Shown: positions 27,880 to 40,956 of the stretch, piece after piece
Position numbering within the stretch: the first letter of the stretch is position 1
Layout: the number at the start of each line of letters is the position of its first letter
Notes under the pieces: generated by a model
The model's input: the letters and a program-made list of their open reading frames with translations, nothing else
What the model was told of the DNA's origin: nothing
The model's database searches: none
Assembly: GCF_009720725.1 (NCBI RefSeq)
Contig: NZ_WNKT01000007.1
Span: forward strand, 1 to 64,000
Direction of reading: 5' to 3'
DNA from: Allochromatium palmeri
GTDB taxonomy: Bacteria > Pseudomonadota > Gammaproteobacteria > Chromatiales > Chromatiaceae
DNA length: 64,000 bases
Program-made: the position numbers and the translations under genes

Positions 27880-29826
27880 TCAGTCGCGAAATTTGCGCCC
27901 CGAGCCGGGACCACGCTTGCCGCCCTCCCCGCCCTTGTTGCCTGAACTCGGCCGACGCGGCGCGGCACCGTCGCGGCGTTGGAAATCGCCTCCGGCGCGC
28001 GGCGGTCTCGAATCACGCTCGCGCGGCGGACCGGAGCGATCACGGCCCGAGTCACTGCGTCCTTCCCAGGCGCCGCCCGTCGCCGGTGTTTCATCCGCCG
28101 AGGTGATGCGCAGCGCCTGACCGCGCACATAGACGCGCTTGAGATGCTGGAAGACCTCGCGCGGCATGCCCTTGGGCAGATCGACGAGCGAATGATCGTC
28201 GTGGATATCGATGCGGCCGATATAACGCCCTTCCAGGCCGGATTCGTTGGCAATGGCGCCGACGATCTCACGTGGACTCACGCCATGCTGATGGCCGACC
28301 TCGATGCGATAGCTGGTCAGATCGGCATCATCGCGTCGCGGCTGACCGCGTTCCGGACGTTCCGGGCGCTCATCGAAGCGCTCGCGCCTGGGTGGACGGC
28401 CATCCCAGTCTCCGCCGGGGCGCCGGTCCGAGTCCCGCCCACGCTGGCGCGGCGCACGCTCGCTGCGCTCGTCGAAGCGCTTGGGCGGACGCGGCGGATC
28501 TTCCTTGACGTCCAACGGCCGTTCGCGCTGATTGAGATAGGCCAGCGCGGCGGCGACGTCCATCATCTCGATCTCCTGCTCCTGACTGATCCGTGAGAGC
28601 AGCCGATAGAAGAAGTCCAGATCCTGTTCCGACAGCGTCTTGCGCACCTCATCGATGAAGCGGTCGATGCGCGACTCGCTGAGTGCGGCCGCCGAGGGCG
28701 GTTCCATCGACGGAATCGGACGCCGGATGGTGCGCTCGATCGACTTGAGCAGACCGCGCTCGCGCGGCTCGACCAGCAGGATCGCCCGTCCGGCACGTCC
28801 GGCGCGCCCGGTGCGTCCAATCCGGTGCACATAGGCCGAGGGATCAGTCGGGATGTCGTAGTTGACCACATGGCTGATGCGCTCGACGTCCAGACCGCGC
28901 GCCGCGACATCCGTGGCGACCAGCACATCGAGCTGGCCCTGCTTGAGCCGTTCGACGGTGCGCTCGCGCATCTCCTGATTCATGTCGCCATTGAGCGGTT
29001 CGGCGGCGAAACCATGCGCCTTGAGCTTGTCGGCCAGCTCGGTCGTGGCGTTCTTGGTGCGCACGAAGATCAAGAGCCCGTCGAACGGTTCCAGCTCCAT
29101 GATGCGGGTGAGCACATCGAGCTTGTGAAAACGGGTGACGATGCAGTGATGCTGATCGATGGTGTCGACCGTCTCGGAGTCGGCAGCGATCTTGACCTCG
29201 ACCGGATCGAGCAGTCGCTTCTGAGCCACGCGCCGGATCGCCGCCGGCATGGTGGCCGAGAACAGTGCGACCTGACGTTCAGCGGGAGCCTGGTCGAAGA
29301 TCCAGTCGATGTCCTCGGCGAAGCCCATGTTGAGCATCTCATCGGCTTCATCGAGCACCAGGACGCGGATCGACTCCAGTGACAGGGTGCCGCGACGGAT
29401 GTGGTCCATGACCCGCCCAGGGGTGCCGACGATCACCTGCGGATTGCGCTTGAGCTGTGAGAGTTGCAGCCCGTAGCCCTGACCGCCATAGATGGGCAGC
29501 ACGTTGAAGCCCTTGAGATCGGTGGCATAGCGCTGGAACGCCTCGGCGACCTGGAGTGCCAGCTCGCGCGTGGGTGTGAGCACCAGCACTTGCGGCTTGC
29601 GCAGATCCGGATCGAGGCGACTGAGCAGCGGCAGGGCGAACGCCGCCGTCTTGCCGGTGCCGGTCTGGGCCTGACCGAGCAGATCGCGACCGGCGAGCAG
29701 ATGTGGGATGCACTGGCTCTGGATCGCCGTCGGTGATTCGTAGCCGAGGTTTTTGACCGCTTGCGCGATCACGGGTGAAAGACCGAGCGCGTCGAAGCCG
29801 ACGCTCGTTTCGTCTGGGGTATCCAT
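27880..29826 (-). CDS. deaD: DEAD-box RNA helicase, CsdA/DeaD type
   Basis: The 648-residue protein has the Q motif, AQTGTGKT, PTRELA, DEAD (VLDEADEMLN), SAT and HRIGRTGR motifs in the first 360 residues. A DbpA/CsdA RNA-binding domain follows at about 515-590 (R-I-E-V-G-x-x-x-G-V-x-P), then an Arg-Gly-rich basic tail. CsdA-type helicases unwind RNA during ribosome assembly and cold adaptation. The linker (about 465-515) is unusually rich in Arg, Asp and Pro. The 248-base gap before it, shared with mrpA, holds short hairpins but no clear regulatory site. Confidence 0.94.
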   Translation of the reverse strand: MDTPDETSVGFDALGLSPVIAQAVKNLGYESPTAIQSQCIPHLLAGRDLLGQAQTGTGKTAAFALPLLSRLDPDLRKPQVLVLTPTRELALQVAEAFQRYATDLKGFNVLPIYGGQGYGLQLSQLKRNPQVIVGTPGRVMDHIRRGTLSLESIRVLVLDEADEMLNMGFAEDIDWIFDQAPAERQVALFSATMPAAIRRVAQKRLLDPVEVKIAADSETVDTIDQHHCIVTRFHKLDVLTRIMELEPFDGLLIFVRTKNATTELADKLKAHGFAAEPLNGDMNQEMRERTVERLKQGQLDVLVATDVAARGLDVERISHVVNYDIPTDPSAYVHRIGRTGRAGRAGRAILLVEPRERGLLKSIERTIRRPIPSMEPPSAAALSESRIDRFIDEVRKTLSEQDLDFFYRLLSRISQEQEIEMMDVAAALAYLNQRERPLDVKEDPPRPPKRFDERSERAPRQRGRDSDRRPGGDWDGRPPRRERFDERPERPERGQPRRDDADLTSYRIEVGHQHGVSPREIVGAIANESGLEGRYIGRIDIHDDHSLVDLPKGMPREVFQHLKRVYVRGQALRITSADETPATGGAWEGRSDSGRDRSGPPRERDSRPPRAGGDFQRRDGAAPRRPSSGNKGGEGGKRGPGSGRKFRD

Positions 29827-30074
29827 GATGGGGGCCTCTCGGAGAGGTAAGGGCGCACCCTTGGAGAAGGCCGACCGGCCAGCCTAGAGGGGAGTCGCGG
29901 AATAACCGCGTATTATCGACGAACGCTTGCTTCAAAACAAGATATTTGATCGGCGCTTGGTCAGTTGGGTCAAGTGACAAGGAGGAATTTGGAGCCGGGT
30001 GAGCAATGCGACGACCTGACCCCGCCGCGATAGTCTTGCCATTGACCCGTTCGGCTGGCAGAGTCGCCATCACT

Positions 30075-32894
<2,820 letters not shown>

Positions 32895-32895
32895 C

Positions 32896-33249
32896 ATGGA
32901 AGCGTTGATGAGTCTGATCGTCGGTGTGCTGACGGCGGGTGGCGTCTATCTGCTGCTGCGCGCGCGCACCTTCTCGGTGGTGCTGGGTCTGACCCTGCTG
33001 ACCTATGCGGTCAATCTGTTTCTGTTCGCCAGCGGGCGTCTGACCATCGGCGCGCCGCCGATCCTTGACCCCGAGCTGAGCCGCTATACCGATCCCCTGC
33101 CCCAGGCACTGGTGCTCACGGCTATCGTCATCAGCTTCGCCATGACCGCCTTCGTCATCATGCTGGCACTGCGGGCGCGCGCAGAGCTGGGCAACGATCA
33201 TGTCGATGGTCGGGCAAGTGCCGGCGCCAGCAAGGAGTCGGAGGCATGA
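32896..33249 (+). CDS. mrpC: Mrp antiporter subunit C
   Basis: The 117-residue protein is a NuoK homologue with three membrane helices and the conserved segment GLTLLTYAVNLFLFASG followed by PLPQALVLTAIVISFA. It starts one base after the mrpA stop and overlaps mrpD by four bases. MrpC is an integral part of the ion-translocating membrane arm. Confidence 0.95.
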   Translation: MEALMSLIVGVLTAGGVYLLLRARTFSVVLGLTLLTYAVNLFLFASGRLTIGAPPILDPELSRYTDPLPQALVLTAIVISFAMTAFVIMLALRARAELGNDHVDGRASAGASKESEA

Positions 33250-34799
33250 ATCATCTCGTCATCGCTCCGCTGCTGCTGCCGCTGCTGGTCGGCACCCTGT
33301 TGCTGCTGTCGCGCCGAACCCTGTCGCTGGCGGCCCGCCGCAGTCTGAATCTGGCGGCGATCCTGGGCCAGATCCTGTTGGCGATCGAGCTGCTGATTCT
33401 GGTCGGGGATGGCACGATCCTCACCTACCATCTGGGCCACTGGCCCGCCCCCTGGGGCATCGTGCTGGTGGCCGATCGGCTGGCGGTGTGGATGCTGCTG
33501 GTCACGTCGCTGCTGGCCTTCTTCGCGCTGCTGCATGCCATGCAGGGTACTGATCGGTGCAGCCGCCATTTCCATCCACTGTTCCAGCTTCAGTTGTTCG
33601 GTCTCAACGGCGCGTTTCTGACCGGCGATCTGTTCAATCTGTTCGTCTTCTTCGAGATTCTGCTGCTGGCGTCCTATGGGCTGCTGGTGCATGGCGGCGG
33701 CGCGGCGCGGGTACGGGCCGGGCTGCATTTCGTCGTCATCAATCTGGTCGGCTCGACGCTGTTTCTGTTTGCGGCCGGCGCCTTGTATGGTCTGGTCGGC
33801 ACGCTCAATCTGGCCGATCTGTCGCTGAAGATCGCGCGACTGCCGCCCGAGGATCTGGGACCGGCGCAGGTGGCGGCACTGCTGCTGCTGGCGGTGTTCG
33901 CGCTCAAGGCCGCGCTGGTGCCGCTGCATCTATGGCTGCCTTCGGCCTATGCCTCGACCTCGGCCCCGGTAGCGGCACTGTTCGCCATCATGACCAAGGT
34001 CGGCGCCTATGCCCTGCTGCGGGTCGAGACGCTGGTGTTCGGCGAGCAGGCCGGGATCCTGACCGGATTCTATGCCGCCTGGCTGCTGCCGCTGGGACTG
34101 CTGACGCTCGTGCTCGGTGCGCTGGGCGCGCTGGCCGCGAACGAACTGCGCCGGCAGGTTGCCTATCTGGTGGTGGTCTCGGTCGGTCTGCTGCTGGCGG
34201 CGTTCGGACTCGGGACAGCGGATGGCATCGCAGCCGGACTCTATTATCTGGTCCACACCACCTTGGCGACGGCGGCCTTCTTCCTGCTGGCCGATCTGAT
34301 CACGCGCGAACGCGGCTGGGCCGCCGATCGGCTGGTGCCCGGACCGGCGCTGCCGAATGCGGGGCGGCTCGGCGGGCTGTTCTTCGTCACGGCGCTGCTG
34401 GTCGCGGGTCTGCCGCCACTCTCCGGCTTCATCGGCAAGTTTCTGGTGCTGCGCGCGGCGCTTGAGGAACCGGTCTGGCCCTGGATGTTGGGAGTGGTCC
34501 TGTTCAGTGGTCTGCTGGGCATCATCGCGCTGGCGCGCTCGGGGAGCCTGCTGTTTTTCCATGTCCGGAGTGCCGGCTCGGGCGCACCGACGCAGGCGCG
34601 GCCGACTCAGGGCCTGCTCGGCGCCGCACTGCCGACCCTGGGGCTGCTCGCGCTCTGTCTGGCGCTGCTGATCGGCTCGGGTCCGGTGCTGGATCTGGCG
34701 CAGGCGACGGCCGAGCAACTGCTCGATCCAGCCGACTATATCCAGGCCGTGCTCAAACCGATTGGAATCCAGGTCGCGCCCGGGGAGGTCTGGCCATGA
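33246..34799 (+). CDS. mrpD: Mrp antiporter subunit D
   Basis: The 517-residue protein is the second NuoL/M/N-type subunit, with about 14 membrane helices. It has the conserved glutamate in FVFFEILLLASYGLL, the lysine in FALKAALVPLHLWLP, and SAPVAALFAIMTKVGAYALLR in pieces. Both charged residues are required for proton movement in this family. It overlaps mrpC and mrpE by four bases each (ATGA). Confidence 0.95.
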   Translation: MNHLVIAPLLLPLLVGTLLLLSRRTLSLAARRSLNLAAILGQILLAIELLILVGDGTILTYHLGHWPAPWGIVLVADRLAVWMLLVTSLLAFFALLHAMQGTDRCSRHFHPLFQLQLFGLNGAFLTGDLFNLFVFFEILLLASYGLLVHGGGAARVRAGLHFVVINLVGSTLFLFAAGALYGLVGTLNLADLSLKIARLPPEDLGPAQVAALLLLAVFALKAALVPLHLWLPSAYASTSAPVAALFAIMTKVGAYALLRVETLVFGEQAGILTGFYAAWLLPLGLLTLVLGALGALAANELRRQVAYLVVVSVGLLLAAFGLGTADGIAAGLYYLVHTTLATAAFFLLADLITRERGWAADRLVPGPALPNAGRLGGLFFVTALLVAGLPPLSGFIGKFLVLRAALEEPVWPWMLGVVLFSGLLGIIALARSGSLLFFHVRSAGSGAPTQARPTQGLLGAALPTLGLLALCLALLIGSGPVLDLAQATAEQLLDPADYIQAVLKPIGIQVAPGEVWP

Positions 34800-35287
34800 G
34801 ACGCTGGCTGCCGCATCCGATCCTCACACCGACCCTGGCCCTGATCTGGGTGCTCCTGGCGAACAGTCTCGCGCCTGGACACATCCTGCTCGGGCTGCTG
34901 CTCGGCTGGCTGATTCCCGTGTTTACGCTGCGCTTCTGGCCGGAGCCGGTGCTCGTGCGCCATCCGCTGACGCTGCTGCGCTTCCTGCTGGTGGTGGGCT
35001 ATGACATCCTGGTCGCTAATCTGGCCGTGGCCTGGCTGATCCTGCGCGGCGCGAATCACATCCAGCCGGCTTTCGTGGTAGTACCGCTGGCGCTGCGTTC
35101 GGAACTGGGCATCAGTCTGCTGGCCAACACCATCTCGCTCACGCCCGGGACCGTGTCGTCCTGGCTGAGTCCGGATCGACGCTTCCTGGTGGTGCAGGGG
35201 CTGGACGTGGCCGATCCCGAGGCGCTGGTCGCCACCATCAAGCGCCGCTACGAGGCGCCCATTCTGAGGATCCTCGAGTCATGCTGA
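34796..35287 (+). CDS. mrpE: Mrp antiporter subunit E
   Basis: The 163-residue protein has two N-terminal membrane helices and a cytoplasmic part with LLANTISLTPGTVSSWLS, the signature of MrpE. It is needed for full antiporter activity although it is not related to complex I. It overlaps mrpD by four bases and mrpF by seven. Confidence 0.94.
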   Translation: MRRWLPHPILTPTLALIWVLLANSLAPGHILLGLLLGWLIPVFTLRFWPEPVLVRHPLTLLRFLLVVGYDILVANLAVAWLILRGANHIQPAFVVVPLALRSELGISLLANTISLTPGTVSSWLSPDRRFLVVQGLDVADPEALVATIKRRYEAPILRILESC

Positions 35288-35550
35288 GCGTTGTCCTCTC
35301 CATTGCCTTCGCCCTGGTCACGGCGGCCATCGGGCTGACCTTCTGGCGTCTGCTGACCGGGCCGGACAAGCCCGACCGCATCCTGGCACTCGACACTCTG
35401 TATGTGAACGCCATCGCGCTCCTAGTGCTGCTGGGGATGCATCTGGATTCGGCGCTCTATTTCGAAGCGGCGATCCTGATCGCCATGATGGGCTTCATCG
35501 GAACCGTCGCGCTGTGCAAGTATCTGTTGCGCGGCGACATCATCGAATAG
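35281..35550 (+). CDS. mrpF: Mrp antiporter subunit F
   Basis: The 89-residue protein has three membrane helices and the family motif R-L-L-T-G-P-D-x-P-D-R-I-L-A-L-D-T. It is the short hydrophobic subunit that helps form the sodium path. It overlaps the end of mrpE, and mrpG begins eight bases after its stop. Confidence 0.94.
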   Translation: MLSVVLSIAFALVTAAIGLTFWRLLTGPDKPDRILALDTLYVNAIALLVLLGMHLDSALYFEAAILIAMMGFIGTVALCKYLLRGDIIE

Positions 35551-35557
35551 GTGCGCA

Positions 35558-35959
35558 ATGCTGGAAATCACGATCTCGGTCCTGATCCTGATCGGGGCCA
35601 TCTTCACCTTCATCGGCTCGCTGGGCCTGGCGCGGATGCCGGACTTCTACACCCGGCTGCATGGCCCGACCAAGGCCACAACCATCGGTGTCGGCAGTCT
35701 GCTGATCGCCTCCATGATCCATTTCAGCACCCAGGACGATGGGCTGAGTTTCCATGAGGTGCTGGTGACGCTGTTTCTCTTCATCACCGCGCCGGTGAGC
35801 GCGCATCTGCTGTCCAAGGCGGCGCTGCATCTGCGTATTCGGTCGCTGTCCGAGCCGCCGCCGCTGGTGGATGCCGTGGATCGCGATGTACTCACCAACG
35901 GCGAGCCGCTTCCTCGTCGGTCGCGCGCGCCTCGACCCAACGCTCACCAGTCTCGGTGA
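35558..35959 (+). CDS. mrpG: Mrp antiporter subunit G
   Basis: The 133-residue protein has three membrane helices and the conserved GLARMPDFYTRLHGPTKATT segment of MrpG. The last 35 residues are hydrophilic and probably cytoplasmic. It closes the antiporter operon. Its 3' end overlaps moaE, read on the other strand, by 68 bases, an unusually long convergent overlap. Confidence 0.94.
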   Translation: MLEITISVLILIGAIFTFIGSLGLARMPDFYTRLHGPTKATTIGVGSLLIASMIHFSTQDDGLSFHEVLVTLFLFITAPVSAHLLSKAALHLRIRSLSEPPPLVDAVDRDVLTNGEPLPRRSRAPRPNAHQSR

Positions 35960-36341
35960 GTTCCTTCTTCCAGAAGGGCGCGCGTGTTTTGAGTGCGTCG
36001 ATGAGGAATTCGCAGGCGCGGAAGGCCGCGCCCCGATGTTGGCTGACGACTCCGACGAAGACGATGGGGTCGAGCGGTTCCAGCGTCCCGACCCGATGCA
36101 CGATGCGAAGCCCTTCCAAGTCCCAACGCTCGACGGCCTCAGCGGCGAGCGCGCCGAGCGCCTTCTCGGTCATGCCTGGATAGTGCTCCAGCGTCATCCG
36201 CGAGACGCTGACGCCTTCGTGGATATCGCGCATCAGCCCGACGAAGGTGACCAGCGCCCCGATACGCGGATTGTCCCGACACAGCGCCTCCTGCTCGGCG
36301 CGGATGTCGAATGGCTCGGTCTGGATCTGGATTGCGTGCAT
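35892..36341 (-). CDS. moaE: molybdopterin synthase catalytic subunit MoaE
   Basis: MoaE with MoaD puts two sulfurs into precursor Z to form molybdopterin, needed by molybdoenzymes. The 149-residue protein has GALVTFVGLMRD, LEHYPGMTEKAL, HRVGTLEPLD and the catalytic lysine region RAPFWKKELTETGERWVEA. moaD is not adjacent. The last 23 codons overlap mrpG. Confidence 0.95.
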   Translation of the reverse strand: MHAIQIQTEPFDIRAEQEALCRDNPRIGALVTFVGLMRDIHEGVSVSRMTLEHYPGMTEKALGALAAEAVERWDLEGLRIVHRVGTLEPLDPIVFVGVVSQHRGAAFRACEFLIDALKTRAPFWKKELTETGERWVEARATDEEAARRW

Positions 36342-36452
36342 GTCTGGGTCCGTGATGGCTTGCAGTCGGCTTGAGATGAGATCCGGTCTTGCGCGGCTGG
36401 ATTCATTGGTTTGACACTCTCACGGCCTGGTCGGTAAAGACTGTTTTTTGCT

Positions 36453-39400
36453 CTACCGTAGCACTCTTTCATCCTCGGCGAGGAACCGCTCCACCTCCTG
36501 GACCGGCATGGGCCGGCTGAAGATGAAGCCTTGGTAGAACTGACAACCCTCCTGGCGCAGGAAGGCGAGCTGGCCCGGCGTTTCCACACCTTCGGCGAGC
36601 GTCTTGAGTCCGAGTCCGCGCGCCAGTGAAAGAATCGCGATGCAGATAGCCGCGTCCTCGGCGTTGCTGTCGCACTCGGCGACGAAGGCCCGATCGATCT
36701 TCAGTGTGTCGATCGGGAAACGCTTGAGATAGCTCATTGAGGAATAGCCGGTGCCGAAATCATCGAGGGCGATCTCCAGTCCGAGCCGTTTGAGCCGACG
36801 CAGTGTCGCGATGCAGACGTCGGTGTCGTGCGCCAGGACGGTCTCGGTGATCTCGAGTTCCACGGCCGTCGCGGCGGCCAGTTCCTCGCTCAGGATACGC
36901 TCGACCGTCTCGGCGAAGCCTGGACGCAGAAACTGGCGCCCGGAGACGTTGACAGCGATCCGTGGCGGTCTGAGTCCATGGTTACGCCAGACGCGATGCT
37001 GCTGGCAGGCCGTTCGCAGCACCCATTCGCCGACGAGGTCGATCAGGCCCAGCTCCTCCAGGATGGGCACGAAGACCGCCGGTGAGATCATGCCCTTGTC
37101 CGGATGCTGCCATCGCAGCAGGGCTTCGAGTCCGACGAGCCGGTCTGAGTCCACCTCCATCTGCGGCTGATAGAACAGCTCCAGCTCGCCGCGCTCGAGC
37201 GCATCGCGCACATCGTTCTCGAATTCCAGTCGTTCGGAGATCTCCGAGGCCAACGCGGGATCGAAGAGCTGACAGTGTCCGCGACCGTTGCTCTTGGCAC
37301 GGTAGAGCGCCAGATCGGCATTGCGGATTAGCAGATCAGCACTGGTCCCACCCTCCGGATAGAGTGCGGCCCCGATACTGGTCGGCGCGCGCACCGAGCG
37401 TCCCGCGAGCGGGTGCGGCTCGGCCAGTCGCGCGATGATGTCGGCGGCCTTGTGCATGACCGCATCGCGATCCTGGACACCCAGCAGCGCGACGACGAAC
37501 TCATCACCACCCCAGCGCGCCACCAGATCCTCGCCGCGCAACACCGAGCGCAAACGCTCGGCCACGGTGCGCAGGAGCTGGTCGCCAGCCGCGTGTCCCA
37601 GGGTGTCGTTGATGCTCTTGAAACGATCCAGATCCAGGAACAGCACGGCGATCCGGCTGGGCTCCGAGCCCATCAGATGAATGTTCAGATTTTGACGGAA
37701 GAACTGCCGGTTCGCCAGACCAGTCAAGCCGTCATAGTGCGCCAGTTGGTGCAGACGCCGCTGGACTTCGCGCTGGCGGGTGACGTCGCGCGCATGGAAG
37801 TTGAATTCCGGATGCGCTCCGCTCTTGACCCGCGCGATCGTTAGCTCCGCCGGAAAGGTCTCACCGCTGACGCGCTTGAGGATGGTGTGTGAGCGTTGGT
37901 TGACCACGAAGCGGCCTTCAGTGACAAATCCCTGCGCGAGTGCCGCGTCGTAAGCCGGGCGCGCTTCCTCCGGAATGAGGATGTCGGCGAGGGGGCGTCC
38001 CAGCACGGCGCGGCGCGAGCAGCCCAGGGTGCGGGCCGCCGCTGGGTTGATTTCGAGCAAGCGGCCCTCGTGATCGATGGTGAGGATGCAATCGAGTACG
38101 GCGTCGAGGATGGCGCTCTTGCGGGTTTCGCTCGCCGTGAGATCGCGCAGGATGGCCTCGCGCTTGTGGATCTCCTCGCTGACCCGTTGCAGGACATGAT
38201 TGTATTGATGGGCGATCTGCCCGACTTCCGTGTGTGGCTCGGCGAAGACGCGGCGCGAGAAGTCGCCATGCCGCCGCTGTGTATCCATCTCCGTCAACAG
38301 ATCCAGGATTTCGGTGCTTGCACCATGCTCGGCGACGTTGAGACCGAGGCGCTCGGACTCAGGGTCGACCCGCAGTCGATAGACGCGGTCCAGGATCCAG
38401 AGCGCCATCAGGCTGATCCCGAAGGCATAGGCACCCACGGCCAGAATGCCCAGGGCCTGAACCTCAAGCTGAACCAGACGCCCGCCGGTCAGTTCGAAAT
38501 CGGCCACGGGCGCGAAGAGCGCCACCGCCAGGGTGCCCCAGATACCCGCGAAGAGGTGCGCCGGGATAGCGCCCACGGCATCGTCGATGCGCAGGCGCTC
38601 CAGGGCCGCTGTGCCGAGCGAGACCACCAGTCCGGCGACGGCCCCGATCAGGGCCGCAAAGGCAGGCTCCTGCAGGTGGCAGGAGGCAGTGATGCCGACT
38701 AGGCCGCCGATGATGCCGTTGAGTGGCTCGGTCACGATCAATTGGCCGCGCACCGCGTAGCTGTACACCATGGCCGTGAGTCCACCGGCGCAACCGGCGA
38801 GGAAGGTATTGAGCAAGATCAGGGGCACCTGGTCATCGAAGGCTAGGGTGCTGCCGCCGTTGAAGCCGAACCAGCCGAGCCAGAGCAGCAGGACGCCGAG
38901 CGTCGTCAGGGGCAGGTTGCCGCCCCGCATGGCCTGGCCACCACCGCTGTCGAAGCGGCCACTGCGCGGACCGAGTCGTAGCACGGCGGCCAGCGACACC
39001 CAGCCGCCCACCGAATGGACCACGGTCGAGCCGGCGAAATCGATGAATCCCAGTTGCGCCAGCCAGCCATCCCGTGCCTCGCGCGGCAAGCCGCCCCAGG
39101 CCCAATGACCGGTCACGGGATAGATGAGGATCACCATGACCAAAGCTATGATCGCATAGGCCAGGAAACGCATCCGTTCGGCCACGGCCCCCGAGACGAT
39201 GGTCGCCGAGGTGCTGCAGAACATCGCCTGAAAGACGAAGAAGCTCAGTATCCAGGGCGATTGCCCGGTCCCAAAGAAGAAGCCGTCCGTGCCGATCCAA
39301 CCGTCCCAGGTCTCGCCGAACATGAGTGCATAGCCGAGCATCCAGAAGGCGAAGCCGGCGAGACAGAGATCCAAGATGTTCTTGATCGCGACGTTGATGC

Positions 39401-39509
39401 TGTTCTTGGCGCGGACCAGCCCGGTTTCCAGACACAGAAATCCGGCCTGCATCAGGAATACCAGGCAGGCGCAGACGAGGAGCCAGAGGATGTCGAGGGT
39501 TTCGGTCAT
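36453..39509 (-). CDS. ammonium transporter/PAS/GGDEF/EAL fusion, putative ammonium-sensing c-di-GMP enzyme
   Basis: Residues 1-375 form an Amt/Rh channel with about 11 helices and both pore histidines, H165 (STVVHSVGG) and H318 (AIPAHLFAG). Residues 385-455 are a HAMP-like or coiled-coil linker, 460-580 a PAS domain, 585-750 a GGDEF domain and 755-1010 an EAL domain. The active-site GGDEF (667-671) is intact, with the inhibitory RxxD site RGED at 658-661. EAL (795-797) and DDFGTGYS (916-923) are also intact. It could make and degrade c-di-GMP in response to ammonium at the membrane. No glnK or glnB gene adjoins. It stands alone, 1018 residues long. Confidence 0.95.
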   Translation of the reverse strand: MTETLDILWLLVCACLVFLMQAGFLCLETGLVRAKNSINVAIKNILDLCLAGFAFWMLGYALMFGETWDGWIGTDGFFFGTGQSPWILSFFVFQAMFCSTSATIVSGAVAERMRFLAYAIIALVMVILIYPVTGHWAWGGLPREARDGWLAQLGFIDFAGSTVVHSVGGWVSLAAVLRLGPRSGRFDSGGGQAMRGGNLPLTTLGVLLLWLGWFGFNGGSTLAFDDQVPLILLNTFLAGCAGGLTAMVYSYAVRGQLIVTEPLNGIIGGLVGITASCHLQEPAFAALIGAVAGLVVSLGTAALERLRIDDAVGAIPAHLFAGIWGTLAVALFAPVADFELTGGRLVQLEVQALGILAVGAYAFGISLMALWILDRVYRLRVDPESERLGLNVAEHGASTEILDLLTEMDTQRRHGDFSRRVFAEPHTEVGQIAHQYNHVLQRVSEEIHKREAILRDLTASETRKSAILDAVLDCILTIDHEGRLLEINPAAARTLGCSRRAVLGRPLADILIPEEARPAYDAALAQGFVTEGRFVVNQRSHTILKRVSGETFPAELTIARVKSGAHPEFNFHARDVTRQREVQRRLHQLAHYDGLTGLANRQFFRQNLNIHLMGSEPSRIAVLFLDLDRFKSINDTLGHAAGDQLLRTVAERLRSVLRGEDLVARWGGDEFVVALLGVQDRDAVMHKAADIIARLAEPHPLAGRSVRAPTSIGAALYPEGGTSADLLIRNADLALYRAKSNGRGHCQLFDPALASEISERLEFENDVRDALERGELELFYQPQMEVDSDRLVGLEALLRWQHPDKGMISPAVFVPILEELGLIDLVGEWVLRTACQQHRVWRNHGLRPPRIAVNVSGRQFLRPGFAETVERILSEELAAATAVELEITETVLAHDTDVCIATLRRLKRLGLEIALDDFGTGYSSMSYLKRFPIDTLKIDRAFVAECDSNAEDAAICIAILSLARGLGLKTLAEGVETPGQLAFLRQEGCQFYQGFIFSRPMPVQEVERFLAEDERVLR

Positions 39510-39660
39510 GGCATGAGGGCGTCAGGCAGATACGAGGCCGGTAGCTGTCCGGGAGGATACAGGTTCCAGGCCGATCCCTTCATGCAAAATCGATACGCCA
39601 CAGATACACGGCAGGCTCGGTCAGGTGTCTCTGGTGCGTATCCGGTCAGGCGGGGGCTTC

Positions 39661-39680
39661 CAGCGCCATCCGTGGCGCTG
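39661..39680 (-). terminator. hairpin after nnrU
   Basis: CAGCGCCA (39661-39668) and TGGCGCTG (39673-39680) form a perfect eight-base-pair stem with a four-base loop, three bases after the nnrU stop. No T tract follows on the minus strand, so intrinsic termination is uncertain. Confidence 0.45.
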
Positions 39681-39683
39681 CCA

Positions 39684-40256
39684 TCAACCGATCGGCGCCA
39701 CTCCCATCATGGCGCGGTGCAGCCAGAAGATGAACAGCAGATAGAGTCCCAGCCCGCCGACGATGGCGATGGCGTCGTTGATGGGGCCTGGAGGTGCGCC
39801 CTGGACCGGCGGCGCGGTGCGGTGCTTGAGCGAGATCCGGTCCGCCACCGCCCAGGCCAGGAAGGAACCGAACAGCAGCATGTCGGCCAGCGTCCCGTTG
39901 GCGAGCAGATGGGCCAAGGCCCAGATCTTGACCGCTAGCAGCATCGGATGCTTGACGGTGCTCTGGATGCGTCCCGGCAGATAGGCGGCGAACAGTAGCG
40001 GAAACACCGGCAGCATCAGCAGCAGATTGATGTGTCTGAGCCAGGTCGGCGGCTCATAGAGCATGACCGGCGACAGCCGCGCTTGGCCATAGCCCTGAAG
40101 GATCAGCACGAAGCCGATCAGCGAGATCAGACCATAGACGGCCTGCCAGGGCACGAGCCCGAAGCGCTCGACGATCGTATCGCGCAGGTTGGGTTTGACG
40201 ATCGAGATGGAATGCATCCCGAGAAAGAGCACAAGTCCGAAGATGAGTACAGCCAT
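39684..40256 (-). CDS. NnrU-like integral membrane protein
   Basis: The 190-residue protein has about five membrane helices with the NnrU motifs GMHSISI near the start, LISLIGFVLILQGYG, and KHPMLLAVKIWALAHLLANG in the centre. NnrU was named from denitrifiers, where it affects nitrite and NO reductase expression, and related isomerase-like proteins work in carotenoid or haem-linked chemistry. No denitrification gene is nearby, so the role here is open. It is transcribed on its own. Confidence 0.85.
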   Translation of the reverse strand: MAVLIFGLVLFLGMHSISIVKPNLRDTIVERFGLVPWQAVYGLISLIGFVLILQGYGQARLSPVMLYEPPTWLRHINLLLMLPVFPLLFAAYLPGRIQSTVKHPMLLAVKIWALAHLLANGTLADMLLFGSFLAWAVADRISLKHRTAPPVQGAPPGPINDAIAIVGGLGLYLLFIFWLHRAMMGVAPIG

Positions 40257-40316
40257 TGGATGAATTCCTGTGGAAACGAAGACCTGGATTGGATTGTAGG
40301 TGCCCGGACGGCTGTT

Positions 40317-40820
40317 TCAACGTGGGCGAGTGATCGAGAGCAGATGGGCACTCCCCGGAGCGAGCCGGCTCCAGTCGTCCGGCATCTCCAGACGCGCGAC
40401 CGTGGCTGTGGGCAGGAGCTTGCCATCGGCAGGCGATTCGACCTCCTCGCCGACCAGATGCCGCACCAACTCCTCCAGCCCCGGATTGTGCCCGACCAGC
40501 AGTACAGTGGCCGCCTCGCCGGGACAGCGGGCAAGCACACCGAGCAGATCGGGGACGCTGGCCTCATAAATCTCAGTATCCCAGACGATGCGCTTCTTCT
40601 TGAAATCCAGACGCTTGCAGACCTTGGTCACGGTCTGGCGCGCACGCTCGGCCGGCGAGCTGACCACATGATCCGGCACCAGCCCTTCGCGATAGAGCCA
40701 GGAGCCGACCCTGGGTGCATCGTTCTTGCCGCGCTTGGCCAGTGGACGCTCGAAATCGCTTGCGGCGCCCGAGTCCCAGTCCGATTTGGCGTGACGCAGT
40801 AGCAGCAACTCGCGTGGCAT
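40317..40820 (-). CDS. sixA: phosphohistidine phosphatase SixA
   Basis: The 167-residue protein has the histidine phosphatase core LLLRHAKSDWDS (catalytic RH), the R-A-R-Q-T-V segment, and VLLVGHNPGLEELV with the second histidine. SixA removes phosphate from histidine-phosphotransfer proteins. I chose the ATG at 40820. The frame extends upstream to a TTG at 40847, without a ribosome site. The hybrid kinase at 7.3 kb is the only phosphorelay protein in the window, and a link is speculative. Confidence 0.9.
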   Translation of the reverse strand: MPRELLLLRHAKSDWDSGAASDFERPLAKRGKNDAPRVGSWLYREGLVPDHVVSSPAERARQTVTKVCKRLDFKKKRIVWDTEIYEASVPDLLGVLARCPGEAATVLLVGHNPGLEELVRHLVGEEVESPADGKLLPTATVARLEMPDDWSRLAPGSAHLLSITRPR

Positions 40821-40956
40821 GTGAAAAAAGGGGTCGACGTAACTCAAGGGATGTTGAAAACCGCCTGGTCTCGCACTGTCGATGGCAATGTGACGCGAGA
40901 TGGGAAATCATTTGATTGGAACGCGGTTTTAACACATCCGTCATTTTGGCGTCACC

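Noticed and set aside
40821-40847. Extended SixA start at TTG
   Set aside because: There is no ribosome site and the added residues are not family-like; the ATG at 40820 is preferred.
40857-40930. Inverted repeat AAAACCGC/GCGGTTTT between sixA and the fructosamine kinase gene
   Set aside because: The arms are eight bases and 58 bases apart, so a stable terminator hairpin is doubtful.
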